Translations under genes and position numbers: made by a program
The notes under the pieces: generated by a model
Databases searched by the model: none
What the model saw: only the letters and a program-made list of their open reading frames with translations
Told to the model about the DNA's origin: nothing
Shown here: piece after piece, positions 42,101 to 53,584 of the stretch
Numbering within the stretch: position 1 is the stretch's first letter
Layout of the letters: the number at the start of each line of letters is the position of its first letter
DNA from: Lucinisca nassula
Lineage: Eukaryota; Mollusca; Bivalvia; Lucinida; Lucinidae
Direction: 5' to 3'
Assembly: GCA_963580285.1 (NCBI GenBank)
Contig: OY757024.1
Coordinates: forward strand, 122,326,045-122,390,044
DNA: 64,000 nt

Positions 42101-42300
42101 GCAGGGGGAGTAACTCTTGTGACTTGATGAAACGGAATCACTCAAATGTCACAGTTATGATACGGTTAAATGTGTTTTTCTTTTTATAGACGCAATGCAT
42201 TTATTAACTGTTGATGTAAGAGCGAATTCAGTTCCAATAGGTATGCTTTACAGCGTGTTTTTTTTTTATTTATAATAATAAAGTTGTATCTGGATATAGA
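42101..42300 (+). other. 14-3-3 3' UTR (inferred)
   Basis: About 180 bp of non-coding sequence without repeats follows the stop and ends at a polyadenylation signal. It contains a T run at 42259-42268. Confidence 0.6.
42277..42282 (+). terminator. Polyadenylation signal AATAAA
   Basis: AATAAA lies 177 bp after the stop codon and is the first canonical signal downstream. Cleavage would fall near 42295-42310, just before the TTAA MITE at 42321. Confidence 0.6.
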
Positions 42301-42320
42301 GAATTAGCAAGGATTTTTAA

Positions 42321-42511
42321 CCCTTCTCTTGCTGAATATTCAGTTTAGCCACACCCATTTCTAACTTTGAACCAATCGAATTACTTGATGTAATTTATTC
42401 CTACAAATTCATAAATTGAATGTCAAACAGTGTAGCTCTTGATCAGAAGCCATCTGATCTGGAACTACACTGTTTGCAAGAAAAGGGTTGTCGTGATCAG
42501 CAGGATAAGAG
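42321..42511. mobile_element. TTAA MITE (piggyBac-type) with internal hairpin, copy 2
   Basis: TTAA flanks it at 42317-42320 and 42512-42515. The left end CCCTTCTCTTGCTGAATATT and right end 'GATCAGCAGGATAAGAG' match copy 35928-36131 in reverse. The hairpin arms are 'AAACAGTGTAGCTCTTGATC' and 'GGAACTACACTGTTTG'. Confidence 0.8.
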
Positions 42512-42573
42512 TTAATGGTATATCCACAAATAGGTCGTAATAACTGGATGATATTTTTTCTTATTTCTCCACA

Positions 42574-42843
42574 CATTACGATACAACATACGTGCGACAT
42601 ATTGCATTTTTTCACTTCTCCAAAATGGCCATTTTTCTGATGAAAACCCGTGATATTTTTCTAATAAATACTGCAAACATAGGTTGTTGGTGCTCGTTAG
42701 AACAGCCTCATTCTAATGAGTACCCACAACCTATGTCTTGGAGCAAAAATAAGAAAAATGATGTATACCCCCATAAATCCCAGTTTTCTCTATGTAAAGT
42801 GGGGTATATGGGGTCTTCATTTCACGGACTTGTTCACCTGATG
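42574..42843 (-). mobile_element. Foldback MITE (family FB)
   Basis: CATTACGATACAAC at the left and 'TTCACGGACTTGTTCACCTG' at the right. The central hairpin has lost part of one arm ('CTCGTTAGAACAGCCTCATT'). The flanking base is A on both sides (42573, 42844). Confidence 0.82.
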
Positions 42844-42851
42844 AAAAATCT

Positions 42852-43372
42852 CTGAATAGCTAGATCATTTGGAAGCAAAGAATACACCAAATAAACGAAA
42901 ATAGACTCGGTTTTAGTGAGTCTGTTCATGACCAGTACTGAAATGTGCTACACCGGCCACGCCCTCTAGCACCGGCTTAAGCAGAACTCCATTTTCAAAA
43001 TGATTCTAAATGAACACAATGATCCCAAAGGACCAGAAAATATACTCTGCACTACGATGGATGTACGGGGAGACTTTTTACAGCCGCCACACGGCACAGC
43101 ACCAGCTGCAGTGAAGATAAATAAGTTCTGAATAGCTAGATCCTTTTGAAGCAAAGAATACACCAAATAAACGAAAATAGCAGACTCGGTTTAATTGAGT
43201 CTGTTCATGACCAGTACTGAAATGTGCTTCACCGGCCACGCCCCCTAGCACCGGCTTAAGCAGAACTCTATTTTCAGAATGATTCTAAATGAACTCAATG
43301 GTCCTAAAGGACCGGAAAATATAATCTTCACTATGATGGATGTACGGGGAGACTTTTTACGGCCGCCACATG
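42852..43372. repeat. R1 family, ~277-bp units, nearly two copies
   Basis: 'GAAGCAAAGAATACACC' at 42872 and 43148. Each unit has 'GACTCGGTTTTAGTGAGTCT', 'CACCGGCCACGCC', 'GATGTACGGGGAGACTTTTT' and 'CGGCACAGCACCAGCTGCAG'. The order is shared with the 384- and 260-bp units elsewhere. Confidence 0.85.
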
Positions 43373-43424
43373 TTGCGGATATTCATCTCAAACGCCTAAC
43401 ATATTTTTTTCTTATTTTTCCATA

Positions 43425-43493
43425 AAAACCCATGTTGCGGGCATTCATCTAAACCATGAGGCGATTCAGATGAATACCCGCAACGTGGGTTTT
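43425..43493. repeat. Hairpin, ~26-bp arms, FB-like core
   Basis: 'CCCATGTTGCGGGCATTCAT' is mirrored by 'ATGAATACCCGCAACGTGGG' around 'AAACCATGAGGCGATTC'. It resembles the FB central hairpin in layout (GAGGCG core, CCCGC arms) but with changed arm sequence. Confidence 0.7.
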
Positions 43494-43539
43494 ATGGGGT
43501 ACTTAGAGTCACTGGGGGTTATTGTAATGATCCTAAGTA

Positions 43540-43645
43540 TTGAGACAGACAGGCCTGGGCAAACAGTGCAGACCCAGATCAGACTGCTCCTAGCAGTCTG
43601 ATCAGGGTTTACACTGTTTCCCTTTCTGTCTGCACTTTTTTTTTA
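43540..43645. repeat. Small hairpin repeat
   Basis: Nested inverted arms: 'CAGACAGGCCTGGGCAAACA', 'CCCAGATCAGACTGCTCC', 'AGCAGTCTGATCAGGG', 'CACTGTTTCCCTTTCTGTCTG'. The same CAGTGT / ACACTGTTT hairpin theme occurs at 25880, 41340 and within the TTAA MITEs. Confidence 0.7.
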
Positions 43646-43704
43646 CTGTAAAACAAATTTGTCAAAATGTTAGGAGAATAACGACAATTCCTTAAGGTAT
43701 CTGA

Positions 43705-45264
43705 ATATTCACCGTCACGTAGAGACGAAGTGAGCTTTTGGGATCACTTTTCGTCCGTCGTGCGTCCATGCGTGCGTGCGTAAACAATTTCTTCAAACGA
43801 GATCTCCTCCTAAACCACTGATCGGAATGATCCTTAGGTGGTCCCCTTTCAAAACTGTTCAAACTGTTCCAGTCCGCTGCACATCAAGGTCATAGGAGCC
43901 AAAAGTAGATTTTTAATGACAACTTAAAAACATCTTCTCCTCTGAAACCGCAAGGCCCAGGTCTTCATCTTCAATATGTGTTGTGTAGCTTCATCTAGTG
44001 TAGCTTCATCAAGTGGACCTCTACCAAGATTGTTCAAATTATAGCCCGGGGGGGGGGGGTGCCCCAACTCCGGGTCCCTTGGTTTTTACATTGACTTGCA
44101 TAGGGACACCTTTAAAAATGTTCTCCTCTGAAACCGCAAGGCCCAGGTCTTCAATATTTGGTGTGTAGCTTCATCTAGTGGACCTCTAACAAGATTGTCC
44201 AAATTATAGCCCTGGGGCCAAATATGCCCTCGCTCTAGGACCCTTTAGTTTTACAAAGACTTACATGGGGAAAACTTGTAAAAATCTTCATGTCTGAAAC
44301 CAGAAGGCTCAGGTGTTTGATATTTGGCATAAAGCTTCGTCTTATGTACCTCTATCAAGATTGATTATAGCCCTGGGGCCAAACGGGGCCCTTTGGTTTT
44401 ACATTGACTTATATAGGTAAACCCTTTAAAATTCTTCTTGTCTGAAACCAGAAGGCTCAGGTGTTTGATATTTGATGTGAAGCTTCGTCTTGTGGACCTC
44501 TATAACGATTGTTCAAATTATAGCCCTGGTGCCAAAAATGCCTCCGCCCCGGGGTCCATTGGTTTTACATCGACTTATATAGGAAAAAGCTTTAAAAAAT
44601 CTTCTTCTCTGAAATTTGTATGAAGCTTCATCGAGTGGACCACTACCAATATTGTTCAAATAATAGCACGGTGGCAAAAATGCCGCCGCCAAAGTACCCT
44701 TTGGCTTTACATTGACTTATATGGGAAAAATCTGAAAAAAAAATCTTCTCCTCTGAAATCGCAAGGCCCAGGTCTTTGATATTTGGTGTGTAGCTTCATC
44801 TAGTGGACCTCTACCAAGATTGTTCAAATTATAGCCCTTGGGCCAAAATGTCCCCGCTCCGGGGCCCTTTTGGTTTTACATTGACTTATATAGGAAACAT
44901 CTTTAAAAATATTCTCTGAAACCGCAAAGCCCAGGTCTTTGATATTTGCTTTGAAGCTTCATCTAGTGGACCTCTATCAAAACTGTTCAAATTAGAGCCC
45001 TGGGGCCAAGAAATGCCCCCGCCACGGGCACTTTGGTTTTACGTTGACTTATACAGGGAAATCCGTTAAAAATCCTTCTGTCTGAAACCAGAAGGCTCGG
45101 GTGTTTGATATGTGGTACGAAGCTTCGTCTAGTGGACCTCTATCAAGATTGTTCAAATTTCGCCCTGGGACCAAAAATGCCATCCACTCCACCTTATATT
45201 ATCTACCACGTTACTTGTACAATAAGGAAGCTGTGAGCGATCCAGGGTCATTATGGCCCTCTTG
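43705..45264 (+). repeat. Satellite-bearing element with ~165-bp units, copy 2 (both ends)
   Basis: It starts at 'GTCACGTAGAGACGAAGTGAGC' (a short terminal hairpin), runs into 'CACTTTTCGTCCGTCGTGCG', then seven or eight diverged units with 'AGCTTCATCTAGTGGACCTC' and 'CAAATTATAGCCCTGGGG', and ends 'CATTATGGCCCTCTTGTT'. Both ends are therefore seen. A G run (44049-44060) marks one unit. Confidence 0.82.
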
Positions 45265-45414
45265 TTATGGTAGTCCTAGTACCAAGTCAGAAGGCATATC
45301 AGATTGACTCGAGCACTTCTTTTCTATATTCTATAAACTAAAGATATGTAGTGTGTTCTCAATAGAATCAACTTATTGTGGAGGTTCTAATGTTTACAAA
45401 CAACATACATTTTT

Positions 45415-46400
45415 AGCTCACCTAAGCAGAAGGCTCCGGGGAGCTATTGTGATCAGTCAGCGTCCATCGTCGTCGTCATCGTCCGTCCATCCGGATGTCT
45501 GTCTATCCATAATTCCTTTTAAAGACATCTCCTAAACTACTGAACAGATTTTGACCAAACTTGGCAGAAATGATCTTTAGGTGGTCCTCTCCAACAGTTG
45601 TTCAAAAAAATCCATTCCATGCAGAACTCTGGTTGCCATGGCAACGAAAAGGGAAAATAAGAGAAAAAAACCTTTAAACATTTTCTTATCAGAAACCAGA
45701 AGGCCCAAGTCTTTGTAATTTGGTATGAAGCTTCATCTAGTGGACCTCTACCAAGATTGTTCAGAGCCCCTTCCCATCGGGGCTTGAGGAAATAGATGGG
45801 CTGCATGATGCTTCCACGCAGAGCTGAACCCGACCCGCACACGAGTACTGGTAAACCGCTTAGAGGATCTAAGCCTGCCAGGGAAATGCGGTGCGAGTCG
45901 GCCGGTCCATGCTTATAAACCCTATTTGTTTCATTCGGCGACAGGGCTTGAGATGTCATTTCATCTCAATGTCGGGTAAAAGTCCCACAAAATCGGAAGC
46001 AACGTCTCCAAAATGACCTTTGCAGTGTTATGGGGGACGTTAAATTTCAAATAAAATAAACAAAAAAAAAAACACGATTTTTCAAATTATAGCCCTCGGG
46101 CCAAAAATGGCCCCGCGGCGGGGCCCACTGGTCTTACTTAAGCTTATTTAGGGAATACCTTTCAAAATCTTCTTGTTTGAAACCAGAAGGCCCAGGTCTT
46201 GATTGGTATGAAGCTTCATCTAGTGGACCTCTACCAAGATTGTTCAAATTATAGCCGGGGCCCACTGGTTTTACATAGGCTTATATAGGGGAAAACTTTA
46301 TAATTCTTCTTGTCTGAAACCACAAGGCCCATGTCTTTGCTATTTGGTATGAAGCTTCATCTAGTGGACCTCTACCACGATTGTTCAAATTATAGCTCCG
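45415..46400 (+). repeat. Satellite-bearing element with ~165-bp units, copy 3
   Basis: The left end is 'TTTTTAGCTCACCTAAGCAG', followed by 'CATCGTCGTCGTCATCGTCC'. Units appear at 45680-45765 and, after a SINE, at 46076-46400. The right end is lost. Confidence 0.78.
45765..46075 (+). mobile_element. SINE (type 3), in the 165-bp array
   Basis: 'GAGTACTGGTAAACCGCTTA', 'GGGCTTGAGATGTCATTTC' and a CAAATAAAATAAAC tail. The array phrase 'AAGATTGTTCA' continues as 'GATTTTTCAAATTATAGCCC' after it, so the insertion site is clear. Confidence 0.78.
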
Positions 46401-46625
46401 GTTCATTCGGTCCGCAAGTTTATCAGGCTCGGCTTCGAGAACGCATGTAGAATTGCTCGTCGGGACTCGCGATTCCACAAGCTTCTAGAAGCTCTGTCTG
46501 ATATACTTGATATTAAATGACACGAACCTGGGATTCTCTCAAGACACAAAAAGGGAAATGACACACACAAAGCAATGGGGATTGATTAAAACACTAGCCG
46601 TCGAAAACCAAAAATAAGTTCAGAA

Positions 46626-47059
<434 letters not shown>

Positions 47060-47215
47060 TAGGATATACAGTAAAATTCCGCTATTAAGACCACCTAAAA
47101 TTAGGACTAATTCTGCTATAAAAAGCTATTTTGAAGGGTACACTTTATTTTTCTTTGTGTTTTCTTCCTACAATGTCCTCTGGTCAGGGACCACCTTTGG
47201 GACTGTTCAAAAATG

Positions 47216-47238
47216 NNNNNNNNNNNNNNNNNNNNNNN
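47216..47238. other. Assembly gap (23 N)
   Basis: The unknown bases precede a C run (47317-47332) and the 39-bp minisatellite, a place where assembly is difficult. The gap may hide more than 23 bp. Confidence 1.
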
Positions 47239-47336
47239 CATATGATTATTGCACTGATACTGGGGAATATTGGCCCTTGCTGGAAAATGGAAGGATATTC
47301 GCAAGCTGCTGCCACCCCCCCCCCCCCCCCTCCAAC

Positions 47337-48160
47337 CCCCGCTATTCCAATGAGGGACACTCGCAAGCTCGTACCCTTCGCTATTCAAATGAGGGACACT
47401 CGCTAGCTCGTGCCCTTCGCTATTCCAATGAGGCACACTCGCTAGCTCGTGCCTACGCTATTCCAATATGGAACACTCGCTAGCTCGTGACCTTCGCTAT
47501 TCCAATGAGGCACACTCGCAAGCTCGTGCCCTTCGCTATTCCAATGAGGGACACTCGCTAGCTCGTGCCCTTTGCTATTCCAATGAGGCACACTCGCTAG
47601 CTCATGCCCTCCGCTATTCCAATGAGGCACACTCGCTAGCTCGTGTCCTTCACTATTCTAATGAGGGACACTCGCTAGCTCGTGTCCTTCGCTTTTCCAA
47701 TGAGGGACACTCGCTAGCTCGTGTCCTTCGCTATTCCAATGAGGGACACTCGCTAGTTCGTGTCATTCGCTATTCCAATGAGGGACTCTCGCTAGGTCGT
47801 GTCTTCCGCTATTCCAATGAGGGACACTCGCTAGCTCGTGTCCTTCGCTTTTCCAATGAGGGACACTCGCTAGCTCGTGTCCTTCGCTATTCCAATGAGG
47901 GACACTCGCTAGTTCGTGTCATTCGCTATTCCAATGAGGGACTCTCGCTAGGTCGTGTCTTCCGCTATTCCAATGAGGGACACTCGCTAGGTCGTGTCAT
48001 TCGCTATTCCCATAAGGGACACTCGCTAGCTCGTGCCCTTCGTTATCCCAATGAGGGACACGCGCTAGTTCATGTCCTTCGCTATTCCAATGAGAGTCAC
48101 TCGCTATTTCATGTCCTTCGTTATTCAAATGAGGGTCACTCGCTAGTCATGACCTTCGCA
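47337..48160. repeat. 39-bp minisatellite, about 21 copies
   Basis: The unit is close to GGGACACTCGCTAGCTCGTG then TCCTTCGCTATTCCAATGA. The length is 3 x 13, so the frame is kept: + strand frames read 13-residue repeats such as 'RYSNEGHSLARVL', and minus frames read 'VPHWNSEGHELAS'. A higher-order repeat is visible: a block near 47680-47830 recurs almost exactly at about 47830-47985. No start context, splice sites or flanking domains support translation. Confidence 0.92.
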
Positions 48161-48169
48161 ACCCCTTAG

Positions 48170-49077
48170 AGGGACAATATTCAACAAGTGTCATTGCTTG
48201 TGTCCTTCCGATCCCAACCAGGAACAATGTTTGTTAATATCAGTGCAATAACTCATTTTTTGGGTCGATTATTTATCAATCGATCCAACGTTATTGGCTT
48301 CAGAAGCTTCTAGCCTGCTCGTGCCGATCGCTGGCCACATGCAAGATCCAGGTAAGCTGATTCATTACCGCGCTATAGTCTTGATTCCATGACGTCAAAG
48401 TCTGGCAGATTTTATCGCCATTTTTCAAAGGGTGACAACGTTCGGGACTTCCTGATCGCTTTTCTATGAGCCCTGTCTCACTGAAATAGGGGTCAACTCT
48501 TAAAGTATTTCCTATAAGAGTTGACCCCAATTGACATGGGAGACAAAAATACTTTTGCAGGAGTTGCCTCCACTAAAGGTGTACCCATTCCCCTTAAAGC
48601 TATAAATATTTTACGTCATTTCCAGTAGTTTTAGCCCTACCGGTATATGAACCAGTGAGAAGCATTTTTTCGCCGTAAGACGCAATGATTTGCAATGTTG
48701 CCTAAAGCGGTAAAATCCGAAGACACACATGTAAATGCGCAATACCGAGTAAGCGTACCAAAACCCGCTGATATGGAGTAAGCGATATGGAGTAAGCGTA
48801 TCAATACCGGGCGATATCAGCACGTTTGTTCCTCGGCTTTTATCGCGCATTTCTGATCATATAATATTTATAGATGTGCATATTATCTAGCGTGTCTGTC
48901 AGTAGAGTTGTAGGTAAACGCCCAACACTCATAGTTATTCTGCAACAGGGAATTGGCACAAACGGACTCACAATGCTGCAGTTCATTGGTTACATGAACT
49001 GAACCACTTTCGGTACCCTAAAACAAGAAATAATCAGAAGATTTTGCATGATTGGCAATTTATTTTACCAGTTAAGC
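48170..49077. other. Unassigned; one small hairpin
   Basis: 48489-48528 is an inverted repeat (GGGGTCAACTCTTA with TAAGAGTTGACCCC). 'GATATGGAGTAAGCG' is duplicated at 48770-48800. Nothing else was recognised. Confidence 0.4.
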
Positions 49078-49490
49078 AGAGGGGAAGGCACTGATCAAGA
49101 ATTACACCTACATCATATAAACAAGTCGGTTAAATGAACAGCCCACTAAACCCCACTTTATATAGAGAAAACTGGGGTTTTCGGGGGTATACATTATTTT
49201 CTTTATTTTTGCTCCAAGACATAGGTGGTGGGTTCTCGCTAGAACCGCCTCATAACGAGCACCCTCAACCTAAAAAATAAGAAATATATCACAATTTTTT
49301 TATCAGAAAAAATATATCACAAATGTTTTTCAGAAAAACTATGCCTCACGGATGCCTCCAACACCAACGAGAAAGACGGACGTACATATAGTATATATTA
49401 AGATATTACAAGCTGAGATCCAAAAGGACAGTCTCTTTCCAAAACAAATGGCCAAACTGCTACCCAAAATAAAGAAAAAATATTACCACA
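49078..49490 (-). mobile_element. Decayed PLE tail interrupted by an FB MITE
   Basis: 49078-49110 ('GAAGGCACTGATCAAGAATT') and 49350-49480 ('CCAAAAGGACAGTCTCTTTC', 'ATGGCCAAACTGCTACCC') are two parts of the PLE tail in reverse orientation. An FB MITE (49111 to about 49348) lies between. Confidence 0.6.
49111..49348 (+). mobile_element. Foldback MITE of family FB, decayed
   Basis: 'CATCATATAAACAAGTCGG', 'CCACTTTATATAGAGAAAAC' and 'TTCTCGCTAGAACCGCCTC' are visible. One hairpin arm is mostly deleted and the right end is ragged. Confidence 0.7.
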
Positions 49491-49615
49491 TTACAAAGAC
49501 ATCGGTGCAAAGACATCTACTAGCAATAATAAACTTCAACTCGATGTATCATTGAACAAGAAATATCTTTAAAAAAGATATGCGGCGTAGATTTAATTGG
49601 AAGGTTGTTTAGAAA

Positions 49616-50711
49616 CCAGTGCTTCAGCTGAAGTGCACGACCCGCCGGTTGCTTTTAGCTATAGGAGTGTTACCATATATGGGTATGGCGGCCATTTTGG
49701 TCATGTGACCTGGACCTAAAACGGTTCCCCCAATAAATGCGCCTTATCGTAAGGAGCAAAAATATATCTAATACTTTAGTACTGTATTCTGAATCGTTTG
49801 CAGGATAAAATGAATTCTCACTTTTCCAATACAAAAGCATATGTGTCAAAGTTTGACCTAGGCACAAAGAAGGTCAAGGTCAACCCAGGGTCACCATTTT
49901 AGCAATTTATGATGGGCCTACGTCCCAGATGTTATTTATCAAGTTTCGTGGAAATCTGCCAAGTGGTTCTGGAGAAGACTATTTTGAAGGGTTTTTACCA
50001 TATATGGCTTGGCGGCCATTTTGGTCATGTGACCTGGACCCCATGAGCAAATTTTGGTTTCCTCCATCCCATAGAGGCTCCATATGAAATTTGACTTCAA
50101 TCGGCCCAACGGTTTCCGAGGAGAAGCAGTTCGAAAATTTTCACATTTTTCGCCTCGGCGAGGCTATACTAAATGGAATGTAATATTTCGCAAGTTCATT
50201 GGTTAGACCTCATTGATATCTATCAGTATGCCAAAAATTGTTTAAATATTCCAAGCGGTTAAGTCACTATCACCAATTTTCACAAACGGGTTACGGACGG
50301 ACAGACAGACCATATATGGCTTGGCGGCCATTTGGGTCATGTGACCTGGACCCAATGAGCAAATTTTGGTTTCCCCCATCCCTTAGAGGCTCCATATGAA
50401 ATTTGACTTCAATCGGCCCAACGGTTTCCGAGGAGAAGCAGTTCGAAAATTTTCACATTTTTCGCCTCGGCGAGGCTATACTAAATGGAATGTAATATTT
50501 CGTAAGTTCATTGGTTAGATCTCATTGATATCTATCAGTATGCCAAAAATTGTTTAAATATTCCAAGCGGTTACATGTAAGTCACTATCACCAATTTTCA
50601 CAAACGGGTTACGGACGAACAGACAGACTGACAGAATGACACGGTGATTTTAGGGCACTCTTAGAAAATCAACCGACTTCAGTCGGTCGCTTTTTCTACG
50701 GGTCGTGCAAT
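49616..50711 (+). mobile_element. Helentron-like element with tandem core, copy 2 (two units)
   Basis: The 5' end is CCAGTGCTTCAGCTGAAG then TGCACGACCCGC; the 3' end is 'ACCGACTTCAGTCGGTCGC', then CGGGTCGTGCAAT. 'CATATATGGCTTGGCGGCC' starts units at about 50000 and 50311. It is 1096 bp, against 2142 bp in copy 1 and 784 bp in copy 3. The unique 5' part ('GCGCCTTATCGTAAGGAGC') is the same in all three. No coding region. Confidence 0.8.
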
Positions 50712-51267
50712 ATGAGCTACAATAGTGACAGCAACAATTGTCTAGCTATGAACTGGTTTACTGTATTCAAACAATTCAGATGTCACGCGAGGAAATATAG
50801 CTTTGCAGAGGGCGGTGTCCCGCCTGTTTGAGCTAAGGTCAATGTAAAAGGTCAAGGTTAAAAACATGACCTCATTTCAAGAGCATATGATCTCAAGTAT
50901 ATGCACAACAAATAAGAAAACGTTATCATTTACTGTTTTTTTAACACAAATTCTAGGGTTTACATTTAGGGTTGTCGCTATGGTGAACGTAAACGCATAG
51001 GTTGACGAACAAACGGACGAGCAGACAAACGGACGGAAACTTGATCTTATGTGCACCTAATTAAAACTCAAATTACACTTATTCCTTTTCAGAATTCATA
51101 TAATATTAATGATATTAGAAAATGTCCATTTTGTGTTAAAATGGAGGACATAAAGTATGCTGAAGACAAATGATACACTGCAACTTTTATTTAGCATATA
51201 TTGTAAATTAAACATCTGTCAATTTGTAATGCGATTGTTACATGTTTTTGTCATGCTATATCTCTTT
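50712..51267. other. Unassigned
   Basis: 'AAGGTCAATGTAAAAGGTCA' and 'CGAACAAACGGACGAGCAGA' are reminiscent of array-element borders, but I cannot define a unit. Confidence 0.35.
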
Positions 51268-51408
51268 ATTGGTTTCATTTGGCAACAGGGCTTGGGGTGT
51301 CATTTCATCTCAATGTCGGGTAAAAGTCCCACAAACTTGGAAGCAACGTCTCCAAAATGACCTACACAGTGTTGATGGGGACGTTAAACCTCAAAACAAA
51401 CAAACAAT
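51268..51408 (+). mobile_element. SINE (type 3), 3' end only
   Basis: 'GGTTTCATTTGGCAACAGGG' to 'GTGTTGATGGGGACGTTAAA' and 'CTCAAAACAAACAAAC'. This is the last ~140 bp of the family at 36280 and 45765. Confidence 0.75.
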
Positions 51409-52021
51409 TCCTTTCGCAGAAAATTCTTCCTTTCGCGAAAGGAACCTTCCTTTCGCGAAATGGTTCCTTTCGCTATATAGACCAACCACGTGAAATTAGG
51501 TCAAAATAGCTATTCACCGCAGCAGTTACAGAATTCACTAGAAACACAATTATACATATGACGTATGGTCATCAAAGGACAAGACGGTGAGCAAGCCGAA
51601 ACTGTATATATTTTTCATTCATGTCTCACATATAAAACGAAACATTTCCTAGGTTAAAACTTCAGTAAACTGTCGTATTTTTGAGTAGATTTATGTATGC
51701 AAATCATTGACCAATGAAATGGTCATCTCCTTGGACATGTGGTTTTATTGACCAATGGAATAACGAAAAATGTAGGACAAAAGCAAAACCATAACGGCTA
51801 CGCCGTAAAAATAACGCACATACTTTGTTTATTCGTTGAAAATGAGCTTACCTAATTAGAGTGTGTCAGAAATTATGCCACGCACGTTCGCACGCTATTA
51901 AGACTTGATGACGTCACGACAGATAAGCTCAGCAACTGCGGGCATTATTTGAATGCAAATTACCAGTGAACCATTCGGTAAAGCGACATTCCAGGGTGCA
52001 AACTTTCAGTTACCACCCAAT
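51409..52021. other. Unassigned; short CCTTTCGCGAAA repeat
   Basis: 51409-51473 holds five CCTTTCGC motifs, two of them in the palindrome TTTCGCGAAA. The rest is AT-rich with no recognised feature. Confidence 0.4.
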
Positions 52022-52805
52022 ATTGCACGACCCGCAGAAAAAGCGACCGACTGAAGTCGGTTGATTTCTAAGAGTGCCCTAAAATCACCGTGTCATTCTG
52101 TCATTCTGTCAGTCTGTCTGTCCGTCCGTAACCCGTTTGTGAAAATTGTTGATAGTGACTTAACCACTTGGAATATTGAAACAATTTTTGGCATACTGAT
52201 AGATATCAATGAGATCTAACCAATGAACTTGCGAAATATTACATTCCATTTAGTATAGCTTCGCCGAGGCGAAAAATATGAAAATTTTCGAACTGCTTCT
52301 CCTCGGAAACCGTTGGGCCGATTGAAGTCAATTTCATATGGAGCCTCTATGGGATGGGGGAAACCAAAATTTGCTCATGGGGTCCAGGTCACATGACCAA
52401 AATGGCCGCCAAGCCATATATGGTAAAAACCCTTCAAAATAGTCTTCTCCAGAACCACTGGGCAGATTTCCACGAAACTTGATAAATAGCATCTGGGACG
52501 TAGGCCCATCATAAATTGCTAAAATGGTGACCCTTGGTTGACCTTGACCTTCTTTGTGCCTAGGTCAAAGTTTGACACATATGCTTTTGTATTGGAAAAG
52601 TGAGAATGCATTTTATTGTGCAAACGATTCAGAATACAGTACTTAAGTATAAGATATATTTTTGCTCCTTACAATAAGGCGCATTTATTGGGGGAACCGT
52701 TTTAGGTCCAGGTCACATGACCAAAATGGCCGCCATACCCATATATGGTAACACTCATAAAGCTAAAAGCATCCGGCGGGTCGTGCGCTTCAGCTGAAGC
52801 ACTGG
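52022..52805 (-). mobile_element. Helentron-like element with tandem core, copy 3 (one unit)
   Basis: In reverse orientation it starts 'CCAGTGCTTCAGCTGAAGC' (at 52805) and ends 'GCGGGTCGTGC' (52025). It has one core unit only, giving 784 bp. It lies 1.3 kb from copy 2, inverted relative to it, so the two form an inverted pair about 3.2 kb across. Confidence 0.82.
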
Positions 52806-52899
52806 TTATACCTTATAAACCCACTGAACACCGCTCAATGATGCGATATGCTCATGGAAAAGTTCGTTCTCAATAGTGACAAATACGTTTTTTGTGTTC

Positions 52900-53120
52900 A
52901 TTCGGTGAATTAAATATCGGTCTTACACTGAGAAAACAAGTATCCTCTATATGTATTTTGTTCACTGTCCGCATGAAGGGTTGCGATACCTCTGAGAAAA
53001 AAATTAAATCGTACAGATTTATGGATGAAACAACAATGAGGACTCGATGCATGAAGTAACTGAAATGCTGAAGCAAAAGAAAACCAAAAGCGGACCAGAA
53101 ATAGTTTGTCTGATTGCCAA
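52900..53120 (-). mobile_element. Decayed PLE tail fragment
   Basis: 'GTCCGCATGAAGG', 'AATGAGGACTCGATGCATGA' and 'GAAATGCTGAAGCAAAAG' match the upstream part of the PLE 3' tail with many substitutions. Confidence 0.65.
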
Positions 53121-53584
53121 TGTTTCTTTTTAAAAACTACAAGTTTCCATCCAAAAAGGTGAAACAAAATATATTGTTACCCAAACCAGAACTGGATATA
53201 ATTCGAGTAGTTTCATTTGGGATTATAATAACTTTGAACAAATGCACTTAAAAATCCATGGTGTGGCTGTAGTAATACTATTGAAAATGCGATAGAATGA
53301 AGGTTTTTAATTGGACAGAAAACGAATGGTTTTTATTACATAACATTTTAGAAATGTCTCTATGCCCAGCTTATAAAGTGGAACCTAGCTAATATTATCC
53401 ATAATTATGATACATGTACATGTCTGTTTTCCAATTAATCTGTCTTGTTTAATTAAAACAAGTATCCATGTTGCCATTGTACCTAGTATAAATATGTAGA
53501 GGACTTCATGCGTTGTTATTTCTGTAACACGATTATTCCGCCTCAATGTAGCTGATCAGTCCATGCATGGAGTTATAACGAAAT

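Noticed and set aside
47468..48169. A 233-residue repeat protein
   Set aside because: The frame exists only because the 39-bp unit has no stop; there is no start context, splice site or flanking domain. Kept as a repeat.
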